From NCBI GenBank assembly GCA_018813065.1, contig JAHJCH010000284.1, positions 1-53,503 on the forward strand: 53,503 nucleotides of DNA, read 5' to 3'. Source of the stretch: Myxococcota bacterium. Its GTDB lineage: Bacteria > Myxococcota_A > Bradymonadia > UBA7976 > UBA1532. The notes below the pieces were generated by a model. The model did no database searches, was not told where the DNA came from, and saw nothing but the letters and a program-made list of their open reading frames with translations. Made by a program: the position numbers and the translations under genes. Position 1 is the first letter of the stretch. The number at the start of each line of letters is the position of its first letter. Shown here piece by piece: positions 8,045-16,600 of this stretch.

Positions 8045-9751
8045 TCAAAACACGTACGTAAAGCGGTTCTCGATCAGGAAGCTGTTGACCGCGTCGCCGC
8101 TCTCGTCGTGGAGCGCGTCGCCGGGGAACAGCACGGCGCCCTCCACCGTCCAGGTGAAGAACTCGCGGTAGGTCCACTCAAGCTGCAAGTCAAGCTCGGT
8201 GCCGTAGAAGCGCGCGGGCTCGCCGCCGTTCCAGTTGACGGCGTCGTCTTTGATCTCAAGCCCATCCTCGCTCAGCAGCGTCATGATCGGATCGATGACA
8301 GGCTGCGCCGCCCAGGCGATCAGCGCGCCCGTTCGGACGTGGAAGCGCCCGTAGTGGGCCGAGTTGACCGGGGTGTAGAGGAGCTGGGGGAAGATCACGA
8401 TCCCGTTATGAAACCGCCCCTCGCTCTCCAGCTCCGTGATCGGAAACGAGTTGGCGCCCATCTCCTTGAGGTTTTGGACGCCGACCGCCGCCGATCGGGC
8501 CGTCTCATAGGCCAGGACGTGCTCGAACAACAGCAAGCCGACGTTGCGATCGCGGGCGAAGCTGAACGTCGTCTGCGCCGTGTCATCGCGTGGATCATCG
8601 TCACCGCTGGCGTAGTCGAACTCGAGCGTCGCCACCACCGGCCCCAGCTCCAGATCCAGCAGGGCGCGCGCCCCGAACATCAGGATGTCTTGGTCCTTGA
8701 TCACGCGGCGGGCCTCATCCACCTCGCGCAGCGCCGCCAGCCCCTCGCTGATCTCCGTGGTGTGCCCAAACGCGGCCATGAACTCGCCGAGGAAGTGGAC
8801 GCGACCGGCCGTGAACTCAAGCGTGACGGGCACGCCGAACGTCTCGGTGCCGAACTCATCGCCGAACCGGCGGGCGAAGGTCGCTTGGAACAGGAAGTCG
8901 CGCCAATCCCAGCCAAACCAGCGAGGCGCCTTGGCCTTCCACTGCAACGTGCCCGAGGTCTGATGCAGGTCGTCGCTGGCGAGGATCACATCATCCTGGG
9001 TCGCCATGTCATAGGCCGCCGCCAAGAACACGCCGTCATCCGTCGAGCGATCAGGCGTGTAGTCGTCGGCGGTCATCATCCGAAACGCCTCCGACACCTT
9101 CGTCGCGAACAGAAACCGATCGGCGGTCCCCGAGTAACGGCTGACACCCCAACGGTTGACGCGGGAGCCGTCGTGCAGGCTGATCCCGCCGCCGCGCGTC
9201 GCTGGCTGTCGCCCGACGCTCAGCAGCCCAAAGGGGAGGTTCACCTCAGCCCAGACCCGGTTGACCCGGATCGGCTCGATGGTCGTCAGGACTGGGCGGT
9301 AGCTGTCGGGATCGAGGCCATCGGCGCCCTCTGGGAGCCCGATGGTCCACCCGGCGGCGTTGGGCCAGCGCGAGGAGAGCGACAGCCCCGAGGTGGGCTG
9401 TGGGGCTTGGTTGAAGTCACCGTTGTCCCCGAACAGCGCCCCGCTGAGGATGTCGAGCTGGGCGCGGATCACGCCCACGTCATCCACCCGCAGCCCCGGC
9501 TCCACCCGCAGCCGCTGCTGGGTGACCTGGAAGCGCTCAGCGGTCACGCCGTTGAGATCCAATGGCTCGATATGCGTCGTCTGGACGCGATACTCCGCGT
9601 CGAGGTCCAACGCGCTCGGCAGTGGCCGCCGAGCTTCACCCCCACTTGGAGAGAGGCACAGCAACGTCACCGCCGTCATCACGAGCAGCCCAGCCCCTCG
9701 CGGCGCGCGCTTCGAGCGCGGGGGCGCGCCGAGTCCCTTGTGATTCCTCAT
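8045..9751 (-). CDS. Outer-membrane beta-barrel protein
   Basis: This 568-aa protein has a basic N-terminus, a hydrophobic signal segment (G-L-L-V-M-T-A-V-T-L-L-C-L) and many alternating hydrophobic strands with aromatic ends (for example R-V-W-A-E-V-N-L-P-F-G-L-L-S-V-G-R-Q). It ends in Y-V-F, an aromatic C-terminus typical of Bam-inserted barrels. The G-R-Q-P-A-T-R-G-G-G turn recalls alginate-export or porin-like barrels, but a specific family cannot be named. The ATG at 9751 has no clear ribosome site; a Met at 9679 is an alternative. The upstream 209 bases (9752-9960) are AT-richer than the surroundings and contain TATATT on the minus strand (9906-9901), the only promoter-like element seen there. 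Confidence 0.7.
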   Translation of the reverse strand: MRNHKGLGAPPRSKRAPRGAGLLVMTAVTLLCLSPSGGEARRPLPSALDLDAEYRVQTTHIEPLDLNGVTAERFQVTQQRLRVEPGLRVDDVGVIRAQLDILSGALFGDNGDFNQAPQPTSGLSLSSRWPNAAGWTIGLPEGADGLDPDSYRPVLTTIEPIRVNRVWAEVNLPFGLLSVGRQPATRGGGISLHDGSRVNRWGVSRYSGTADRFLFATKVSEAFRMMTADDYTPDRSTDDGVFLAAAYDMATQDDVILASDDLHQTSGTLQWKAKAPRWFGWDWRDFLFQATFARRFGDEFGTETFGVPVTLEFTAGRVHFLGEFMAAFGHTTEISEGLAALREVDEARRVIKDQDILMFGARALLDLELGPVVATLEFDYASGDDDPRDDTAQTTFSFARDRNVGLLLFEHVLAYETARSAAVGVQNLKEMGANSFPITELESEGRFHNGIVIFPQLLYTPVNSAHYGRFHVRTGALIAWAAQPVIDPIMTLLSEDGLEIKDDAVNWNGGEPARFYGTELDLQLEWTYREFFTWTVEGAVLFPGDALHDESGDAVNSFLIENRFTYVF

Positions 9752-9960
9752 GATTCAACCGTTCAACGAGATGTGCAGAGCGGGCAGAGGCTAACACGGT
9801 GGGACGGGTATGTCGTGACCCGACCGAATTTTTTGCGTTCATCAAAGGAATGCTTTGCTTGGAGCGCGAGCGGGTCTGCGCTTTGGTAAATCCCACGCCC
9901 AATATAGAGAAAAATTGCTCTACTTCCATTAAAGGGGGATGTAATTGATCCTCATGAGCC

Positions 9961-12015
9961 TCACCCTGGCTCATCATCTCGCTCAATGATCAGCTGATAC
10001 GCCCCAGAGTGGGCATCGAAGCCATCGACCACGATGTAATAGACCTCAAACGCCTCGATCTCGAATTCTACAAAGCTGCTCTGAGAGCTGCGTACATCGT
10101 CATTGCACGCGATCTCCGTCTCACAGTCGTCAGTCAAGACATAGAGCACGGTGTCGTACTCGTTGTTGAGCGTCTGAGCGCTCACGCGGGCGTTGATCGG
10201 CGAGATGATCGCCCAGACCTCCTCGGGGGCCGCCGACTCTGGCGCGCAGGAGGGATTGAGGAGATTTTCGACCCCTGAGGTATCGCTGAAGAGGCGCGTG
10301 ACCCTGCCAGCGAGCAGATCGGGCACGAAGTCGGGAAGGGGCCGAGCCACCCCGCACCGCTGGGGGATGATCGCCCCCATATACAAGAGCGCGATCTCGG
10401 CGGGGGTGTCCTCCGCCTCCACGATCGCTGAGTAGGCGATCCCCGCCTCAGTCCTCATCGTGATCCAGGGCTGGAGCGCGTCCGCCTCGCAGGCCACCTC
10501 GGCCTCGGGCGCCTCGCATGAATCGCGCACCGAGATGGCCGCCTCTACGCCATCGGCGAGCGCCGTCAGGGCCACGATCGCGGGCGCGTCGCCGAACGTG
10601 AACACCCCCTCGGGGCCGCCGGGGCCGCAGCTCGCCGTCAGCTCATCGGGGCGCGCTTCGATGTGGAAGGCGGTGGTGCTGTTGAGGCTCAGGATGGGCG
10701 CGTGCTCGCAGCGCCCTCCCCGCGCGCAGCGCGCCTCGACGCAGTACTCTCCCCCGCCGCAGTCCTCGTCCGTAACGCAGGCGCCCGGCGGGGGCACGCA
10801 GCGCAGCCCCTCACAGACCATCTCGCCGGGGCAGTCCACGTCCTCGGCGCACTCAGGCACCACGCAGAGCCCCTCGTGGCAGATCGCCTCCCCCTCGCAG
10901 TGGCGATCCTCAAGGCAGCGCGGCGCGTCGAGGTGTTGATACTCAAGCGTAAAGGCCCCCCCGCCGCTGGCGCCCGCGTCGACGAAGACGAAGTAGGGCG
11001 CGCCGGGCTCGGCGAACAGCTCGACGCTCGGCCCCTGCGCGCCCCCCGCCCCCTCGACGCAGGCCATCTCCGAGAAGGCGTCCATGCAATCGCCGCGTAG
11101 ATAGAGGGCGGTATCGTTCCCGGCGCCCTTGGCCTCCAGATAAACCTGGGTGGGGGCCTCCACCTCGAAGCGATAGACGATCTCGGCGCGCCGCATGCTC
11201 TCGCGGCTGCACGCCCCGAAGTGCATCACCCGCCCCGCCTCCGTGTTTCCCAAGGCGCGCCCTGGACCCAGCAGCGAGATGGGGCTCTGACAAGAGCCTT
11301 CGGCGCGGGCGGGGTCCTCGCGGGGGGCGCAGCGACCACCACGGCACTCATCGGCGGGGGGGCAGTGGACATCATCGACGCAGCACGCCTCCTCGAAGCC
11401 CTCGTCCACGTCGCCATCGCAGTCATTGTCGAGGCCATCGCAGATCTCCTCGCCGGGCGCCACCACCTCCACCGCGCAGATCACCCCGCCTTCATCATCA
11501 CAGGCGTTGACGCCATAAGCGCCGCAGGCGTCCCCCTGAGCGACACAGCCCAAGCCCACGGGGAAGATCTCGTCCGTCTCCCCATCGCAGTTGTCATCAT
11601 GGCCGTTGCAGCGCTCGGGGAGGGGCTCACAGGCGCCCCAGGTGCCGCCCTCGCAGGGCTGGAGCCCGCAGGCATTGGGGCAGGGCCTTGAGGCGCCCTC
11701 AGAGCAACCCTCCGCGGCATCGCCGATCACCGCCCCGTCGAGGAGAGTGGCGTCTTCGATGGGCGCTCCATCGAGAATGGCCCCGTCGCTGGTGTCGCCG
11801 TCCGCGCGCGCCGCGTCGGAGGGGGCCGCGTCTGGTGGAGGCATCAAGCTCGTGTCGGGCAAGATCGGCAAGGGCGGCGCCGAGTCTCGCTCGAAGAAGC
11901 CCATGTCACGGAGGGCGATGAGGATGTCGGGATCGAGCGCCACGTCATCTTCGCAGGCCACGCAGAGAAGCAGCGCGGCGTAGAGCACTCGTCGGGAAAT
12001 GAGACGGGGTGGCAT
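9961..12015 (-). CDS. Cysteine-rich surface lipoprotein with MopE-type repeats
   Basis: The start at 12015 gives a typical lipoprotein signal (R-V-L-Y-A-A-L-L-L-C-V-A-C); the longest frame adds 24 basic residues and is less likely. The mature part of about 660 aa begins with a low-complexity D/A/P/G linker. Two D-x-D/N-x-C-D-G repeats follow (C-N-G-H-D-D-N-C-D-G-E-T-D-E and C-D-G-L-D-N-D-C-D-G-D-V-D-E), the putative metal-binding motif of the MopE family. After these come cysteine-paired EGF-like segments (D-x-D-C-P/G) and at least two beta-rich domains ending in a Y-Q-L-I-I-E strand, with a bacterial pre-peptidase C-terminal-like look. It is probably an outer-surface calcium- or copper-binding protein. 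It is monocistronic on the minus strand. Confidence 0.7.
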   Translation of the reverse strand: MPPRLISRRVLYAALLLCVACEDDVALDPDILIALRDMGFFERDSAPPLPILPDTSLMPPPDAAPSDAARADGDTSDGAILDGAPIEDATLLDGAVIGDAAEGCSEGASRPCPNACGLQPCEGGTWGACEPLPERCNGHDDNCDGETDEIFPVGLGCVAQGDACGAYGVNACDDEGGVICAVEVVAPGEEICDGLDNDCDGDVDEGFEEACCVDDVHCPPADECRGGRCAPREDPARAEGSCQSPISLLGPGRALGNTEAGRVMHFGACSRESMRRAEIVYRFEVEAPTQVYLEAKGAGNDTALYLRGDCMDAFSEMACVEGAGGAQGPSVELFAEPGAPYFVFVDAGASGGGAFTLEYQHLDAPRCLEDRHCEGEAICHEGLCVVPECAEDVDCPGEMVCEGLRCVPPPGACVTDEDCGGGEYCVEARCARGGRCEHAPILSLNSTTAFHIEARPDELTASCGPGGPEGVFTFGDAPAIVALTALADGVEAAISVRDSCEAPEAEVACEADALQPWITMRTEAGIAYSAIVEAEDTPAEIALLYMGAIIPQRCGVARPLPDFVPDLLAGRVTRLFSDTSGVENLLNPSCAPESAAPEEVWAIISPINARVSAQTLNNEYDTVLYVLTDDCETEIACNDDVRSSQSSFVEFEIEAFEVYYIVVDGFDAHSGAYQLIIERDDEPG

Positions 12016-12201
12016 CGCTTCTTCATCGCCATCGCGCGCGGCGATCGACCTTGAGCGCTTCAGTCGCCTTGATGGATTTAGAAACATGATAGATTTCGCA
12101 TGGTTGGCCTCGGTGTAAGGCGCCCCATCGCCCGGACATCGGCGGCCTGCTTGAGCGCGTCAGCGAAGGTGAAGGTGCGATTGCCCTGTGATCGAGAACC
12201 T

Positions 12202-12978
12202 TTAGAGCGGCTGAAAGCCCACCTTGGACATCTCCTGCTTCTTCTTCTCCCGCGCCTCCGCCTCCATGTTCTCCAAGCGGAACTGCTCGGCGAGGCTCTC
12301 GGAGAGCGGACGGCTGGAGCCCGCGTTCTTATGGGCCAGCTCCAAGGCGCGCTCATTGTCCCGCGCCTCGGCGTCGCGGAACACCGTCTCGAAGTTCAAC
12401 TCCACGATCATGCGCGCCATGTCTTGGATGAAGTCGCCGCCCTTGGTGACCATGTGCGCGTTGTAGTCGCCCTTGACCGTGTCCTCGCGGCCCGCCAGCG
12501 CGGCGACGGCGGGGAAGGCGTGGGCCACGCCCGACTTCAAGCCGTGCTGATCAGTGACGCCACGCTGGTTTTGAAAGAACTGCGACTGGCGATCGGTCAT
12601 CTTGACGTCCTTGTAGCCCTCGCCCCCTTGGTAGTCCAAGACCAGCGGCACCCCCGCCGGGCGCGTGACGTCCGCCGCCTTGCCGTCGTGATCCCAGATG
12701 CGCCCCCCCCATAAGAGCAGGGAGATCGACATGGCGATGTCTTGCGGCCCCGCCTTGGGGTTGGCCGCCTCCACGGCCTTGAGCGTCTTGACATAGCGCT
12801 GCTGGCTGGCCGTGAGATCCTCCAAGGTGTCTTCCTCTTTGGCGGGCTTGGCTTGCAGCTGACGCATATAGCCCTGCCAAGCGGCCTGGGCGCGCGGATC
12901 TGACTCAAACATCTCTTGTTGAGACTGTGACTCAAGCGCGTGGCTGGCGGCGGCCTTATCCATCATGCGTTCGCTCAT
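12202..12978 (-). CDS. Unrecognised soluble protein
   Basis: The product has 258 aa with no signal peptide and no membrane segment. It has an alpha-helical, charged N-terminus, a middle part with G-G-R-I-W-D-H-D-G-K, and a helical C-terminus rich in E and K (M-E-A-E-A-R-E-K-K-K-Q-E-M). GAGG stands five bases before the ATG at 12978. I recognise no domain. It is divergent from the ferritin-like gene across 156 bases. Low-complexity Q/S/E content near the N-terminus suggests a flexible tail. Real coding is supported by length, ribosome site and ordinary composition; function is unknown. Confidence 0.6.
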   Translation of the reverse strand: MSERMMDKAAASHALESQSQQEMFESDPRAQAAWQGYMRQLQAKPAKEEDTLEDLTASQQRYVKTLKAVEAANPKAGPQDIAMSISLLLWGGRIWDHDGKAADVTRPAGVPLVLDYQGGEGYKDVKMTDRQSQFFQNQRGVTDQHGLKSGVAHAFPAVAALAGREDTVKGDYNAHMVTKGGDFIQDMARMIVELNFETVFRDAEARDNERALELAHKNAGSSRPLSESLAEQFRLENMEAEAREKKKQEMSKVGFQPL

Positions 12979-13092
12979 CGTGACCTCGGGCGTTGTGAGG
13001 ATGAACGGCGCGCGGCCAGCGAAGGGCCTTTAAGCGCGCGAGGAATTTGAGCTTATCGGCGCTGGGATTCAACGGTCAAGGCCCCTGAGGCG

Positions 13093-13101
13093 TGCTATAA
13101 A
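13093..13101 (+). promoter_or_regulatory. Extended -10 promoter of the ferritin-like gene
   Basis: TG-C-TATAAA matches the extended -10 pattern (TGnTATAAT) and lies 34 bases before the ATG at 13135. No good -35 is present, as is common for extended -10 promoters. Confidence 0.4.
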
Positions 13102-13134
13102 GCGGCAGACTCCCGCCACCTGATGAGGGCCTCT

Positions 13135-13803
13135 ATGGACGCTCAAATCCAAGCGCGCTTGGCCGCAGAGTGGCTCGACGCCGCCCGCGCTGAGCACGCC
13201 GCCATCGCCTCCTTCGCCCGCTTGACGCTGCACCTGCTGGGCGTCGCCGCCCCCCCCGATCTCCTCCGCGACAGCAACCAAGCGGGCATCGATGAGGTGG
13301 AGCACGCCCGGCGCTGCTTCGCCTTGGCGGCGCGCTACGGCGGCCAGGCCCTCGGCCCCGGCCCCTTCCCCCTCGACGGCGATCCCCTCGGGCCGCTGGA
13401 TCTGCCCTCGATCACGCGGGCGGCGGTCATCGAGGGCTGCGTGGGCGAGACGCTCTCGGCCTTAGAGGCGGCGGAGGCGGCGGCCTTGGCGACAGATCCA
13501 GAGGCGAAGGCGGCCCTGGAGCTGATCACCGAGGATGAGACGCGCCACGCCGAGCTGTCATGGCGCGTGGTCCGCTGGGCGCTGTCGCTGGGGGATCCTC
13601 AGACCCGCGCGGCGGCCATCGAGGGCTTTGAGGCGGCGCCGCGCTGGGGGGGCGCGCCCCCTGAGCCAGATCCCGATGAGGCGCAGCTCAACGCGCACGG
13701 TCGGCTCAGCGAGCCGCAACGCTACGCGCTTCAACAACAGGGCTGGCCCGAGCTGATTGAGCCCGCCCGCCAGGCCCTCTTTGCCTTGGAGTTTTCGCCA
13801 TGA
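13135..13803 (+). CDS. Ferritin-like diiron-fold protein
   Basis: The product has 222 aa from the ATG at 13135 (GAGGG six bases upstream; an in-frame ATG at 13123 is the alternative). It shows the four-helix diiron pattern of ferritin-like proteins: E-H-A-A-I-A-S-F-A-R in helix 1, D-E-V-E-H-A-R-R in helix 2, E-G-C-V-G-E-T-L-S-A in helix 3, and E-D-E-T-R-H-A-E in helix 4. It therefore has two E-x-x-H-type metal motifs plus the two additional glutamates. Proteins of this kind are common in Myxococcota, often next to small lipoproteins; their reaction is not established. The 3' end overlaps the next gene in an ATGA (13800-13803), so the pair is translationally coupled. Confidence 0.75.
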   Translation: MDAQIQARLAAEWLDAARAEHAAIASFARLTLHLLGVAAPPDLLRDSNQAGIDEVEHARRCFALAARYGGQALGPGPFPLDGDPLGPLDLPSITRAAVIEGCVGETLSALEAAEAAALATDPEAKAALELITEDETRHAELSWRVVRWALSLGDPQTRAAAIEGFEAAPRWGGAPPEPDPDEAQLNAHGRLSEPQRYALQQQGWPELIEPARQALFALEFSP

Positions 13804-14336
13804 GTGACGCCATCCAGCGGCTACGCGGCCGCGTCTTGAGCCACCTCCTCGCCAGCGGCGCGACCTTGGCGGGCTGCGGCGCGGCGCCTGATCCTCAGCC
13901 CGAGGTCAACCCTCAGCCCGAGGCCAACCCTCAGCCCAAGGCCAACCCTCAGCCCAAGGCAGCCCTGCCCCCTCAGATCCTCAGCTCGGCGCGGCCCTTC
14001 CCCTCAGATCCCACGGCGCTGCTGCGATCGACGGTCTGCCAGGGCGTGTCACCGCGCGGCGACCACTGTGTGCAGCAGGCCGACGTGCATTACTTTACGC
14101 CGCCAGGGGATGCGCCTTGCCCGCCCGCCGAGTCCGCGCTCATCCAAGCGCGGATCGATCCCTATCAGCGCGGCGCGCTGTGCCCCACGATGGGGCCGTT
14201 CATCTCCAACGCCCCTGAGGAGGGGCTGTGCGCCTACCTCAGCCTCGTCGAGCACTGTCGAGTGATGGGGCGGCCCTTCTGGGTGGGGGAGGCGGCGCGC
14301 TTGGCGGGGGTGGTTCAGCGCCAGGATTGGGCCTGA
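13800..14336 (+). CDS. Small lipoprotein coupled to the ferritin-like gene
   Basis: The product has 178 aa. It has a short hydrophobic segment ending in the lipobox L-A-G-C, then a proline-rich spacer made of four N-P-Q-P-E/K-A repeats (18-bp DNA units at 13893-13961). A globular part with six cysteines follows (for example V-C-Q-G-V-S-P-R-G-D-H-C and P-C-P-P-A-E). No known domain is visible. The ATGA overlap with the ferritin-like gene suggests that the two products are made together. Confidence 0.65.
   Translation: MSDAIQRLRGRVLSHLLASGATLAGCGAAPDPQPEVNPQPEANPQPKANPQPKAALPPQILSSARPFPSDPTALLRSTVCQGVSPRGDHCVQQADVHYFTPPGDAPCPPAESALIQARIDPYQRGALCPTMGPFISNAPEEGLCAYLSLVEHCRVMGRPFWVGEAARLAGVVQRQDWA
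13893..13961 (+). repeat. Four 18-bp tandem repeats inside the lipoprotein gene
   Basis: The unit CCTCAGCCCGAGGCCAAC occurs at 13893, 13911, 13929 and, partly, 13947, with one or two base changes per copy. It encodes the N-P-Q-P-E/K-A spacer. Such in-frame arrays can change copy number between strains and so alter the spacer length. Confidence 0.8.
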
Positions 14337-14343
14337 GCCGAGA

Positions 14344-15792
<1,449 letters not shown>

Positions 15793-15823
15793 TCTAACAT
15801 AACTAAAATAACTCAACTATTAT

Positions 15824-16285
15824 TTAAGGGGCAAGGGGCAGCGCGGCGAGGACGCGCTCCACATGGGCGGTGACGTCCACGTCCTCGAAGATCACCGCCA
15901 CGCGCCCATCGACGAGCACATAGGTGGTGCGCGAGACGCCCTCGAAGCGGTGGCCGTACACGACCTGCTCACCCCAAAGCCCGCAGGCGGAGGCGAGGGC
16001 GTGGCCGTGATCGGTCAACAGCGGGAAGTTGAGCTTGTACTTCTGCTTAAAGCCCCAGTGGCTGACCTGATCATCGGGGCTGACGCCCATCACGCGGGCG
16101 CCGCGCTCGGTGAAGGCGTCGAGGCCGTCGCGGAAGGCGCAGGCCTCCTTGGTGCAGCCGGGCGTCTCATCCTTGGGGTAAAAGAAGAGGACCACGAGCG
16201 CGCCCTTGAGGGCCGCCTCGGTGATCATCTCGCCGCGCTCATCGATGAGCTTGAAGGGGGGGAACAGATCGCCGACCTTGAGCAT
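15824..16285 (-). CDS. bcp: Thiol peroxiredoxin of the Bcp/PrxQ family
   Basis: This 153-aa, full-length enzyme reduces hydrogen peroxide and organic hydroperoxides with electrons from thioredoxin. The active-site segment is P-G-C-T-K-E-A-C-A-F-R-D, with the peroxidatic Cys followed five residues later by the resolving Cys of the atypical two-cysteine type. G-V-S-P-D-D and L-L-T-D-H-G are also family-typical. AAGGAG stands before the ATG at 16285. There is no signal peptide, so it acts in the cytoplasm. It diverges from the small zinc-ribbon gene, and the two 5' ends are only 28 bases apart. Confidence 0.92.
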   Translation of the reverse strand: MLKVGDLFPPFKLIDERGEMITEAALKGALVVLFFYPKDETPGCTKEACAFRDGLDAFTERGARVMGVSPDDQVSHWGFKQKYKLNFPLLTDHGHALASACGLWGEQVVYGHRFEGVSRTTYVLVDGRVAVIFEDVDVTAHVERVLAALPLAP

Positions 16286-16313
16286 CGCGCGCTCCTTGAT
16301 AAAGGGGATCGAG

Positions 16314-16490
16314 GTGGAGACGAAGCGTCCATTCTTAGGGATCTACTTTGAGTGCTGTCGAGTCTACGCGCGGATCTACCCCAATAAAGAGGGGACACAC
16401 TATGTGGGGCGCTGCCCCCGCTGCCTTAAACCCGCGCGGTTTCAGATCGGCGAAGGGGGCAGCGATCAGCGGATATGGCGCGTGCGCTAG
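16314..16490 (+). CDS. 58-residue zinc-ribbon-like protein
   Basis: The start is taken as GTG at 16314 because AAGGGG lies about 6 bases upstream; the longer frame would run antisense into bcp. The product contains Y-F-E-C-C-R-V-Y-A-R-I-Y-P-N-K-E-G-T-H-Y, then R-C-P-R-C-L-K-P-A-R-F, so two C-x-C or C-C pairs could bind one zinc. It ends with G-G-S-D-Q-R-I-W-R-V-R. Small proteins of this kind occur in Myxococcota and Planctomycetes; their function is not known. Codon composition matches the genome. It is easily missed because of its size and non-ATG start. Confidence 0.6.
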   Translation: METKRPFLGIYFECCRVYARIYPNKEGTHYVGRCPRCLKPARFQIGEGGSDQRIWRVR

Positions 16491-16600
16491 CCTCCCCGCC
16501 TAAAAGCGCCGCTCCTCTTGATTCCAAGCCCGTTCGGTGGAAGCATCCGCCCTGAAATCATTGATTTACAGCGGGCCTTCGAGGCCCTGGGGGATCTCCC

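Noticed and set aside
6873-8171. Plus-strand open frame opposite the lipoprotein gene
   Set aside because: Antisense to a gene with lipobox and ribosome site; arginine/histidine-rich translation without motifs.
7931-9889. Plus-strand open frame of about 650 codons opposite the beta-barrel gene
   Set aside because: The minus strand encodes signal peptide, strands and aromatic terminus; the plus translation is low-quality GC-type sequence.
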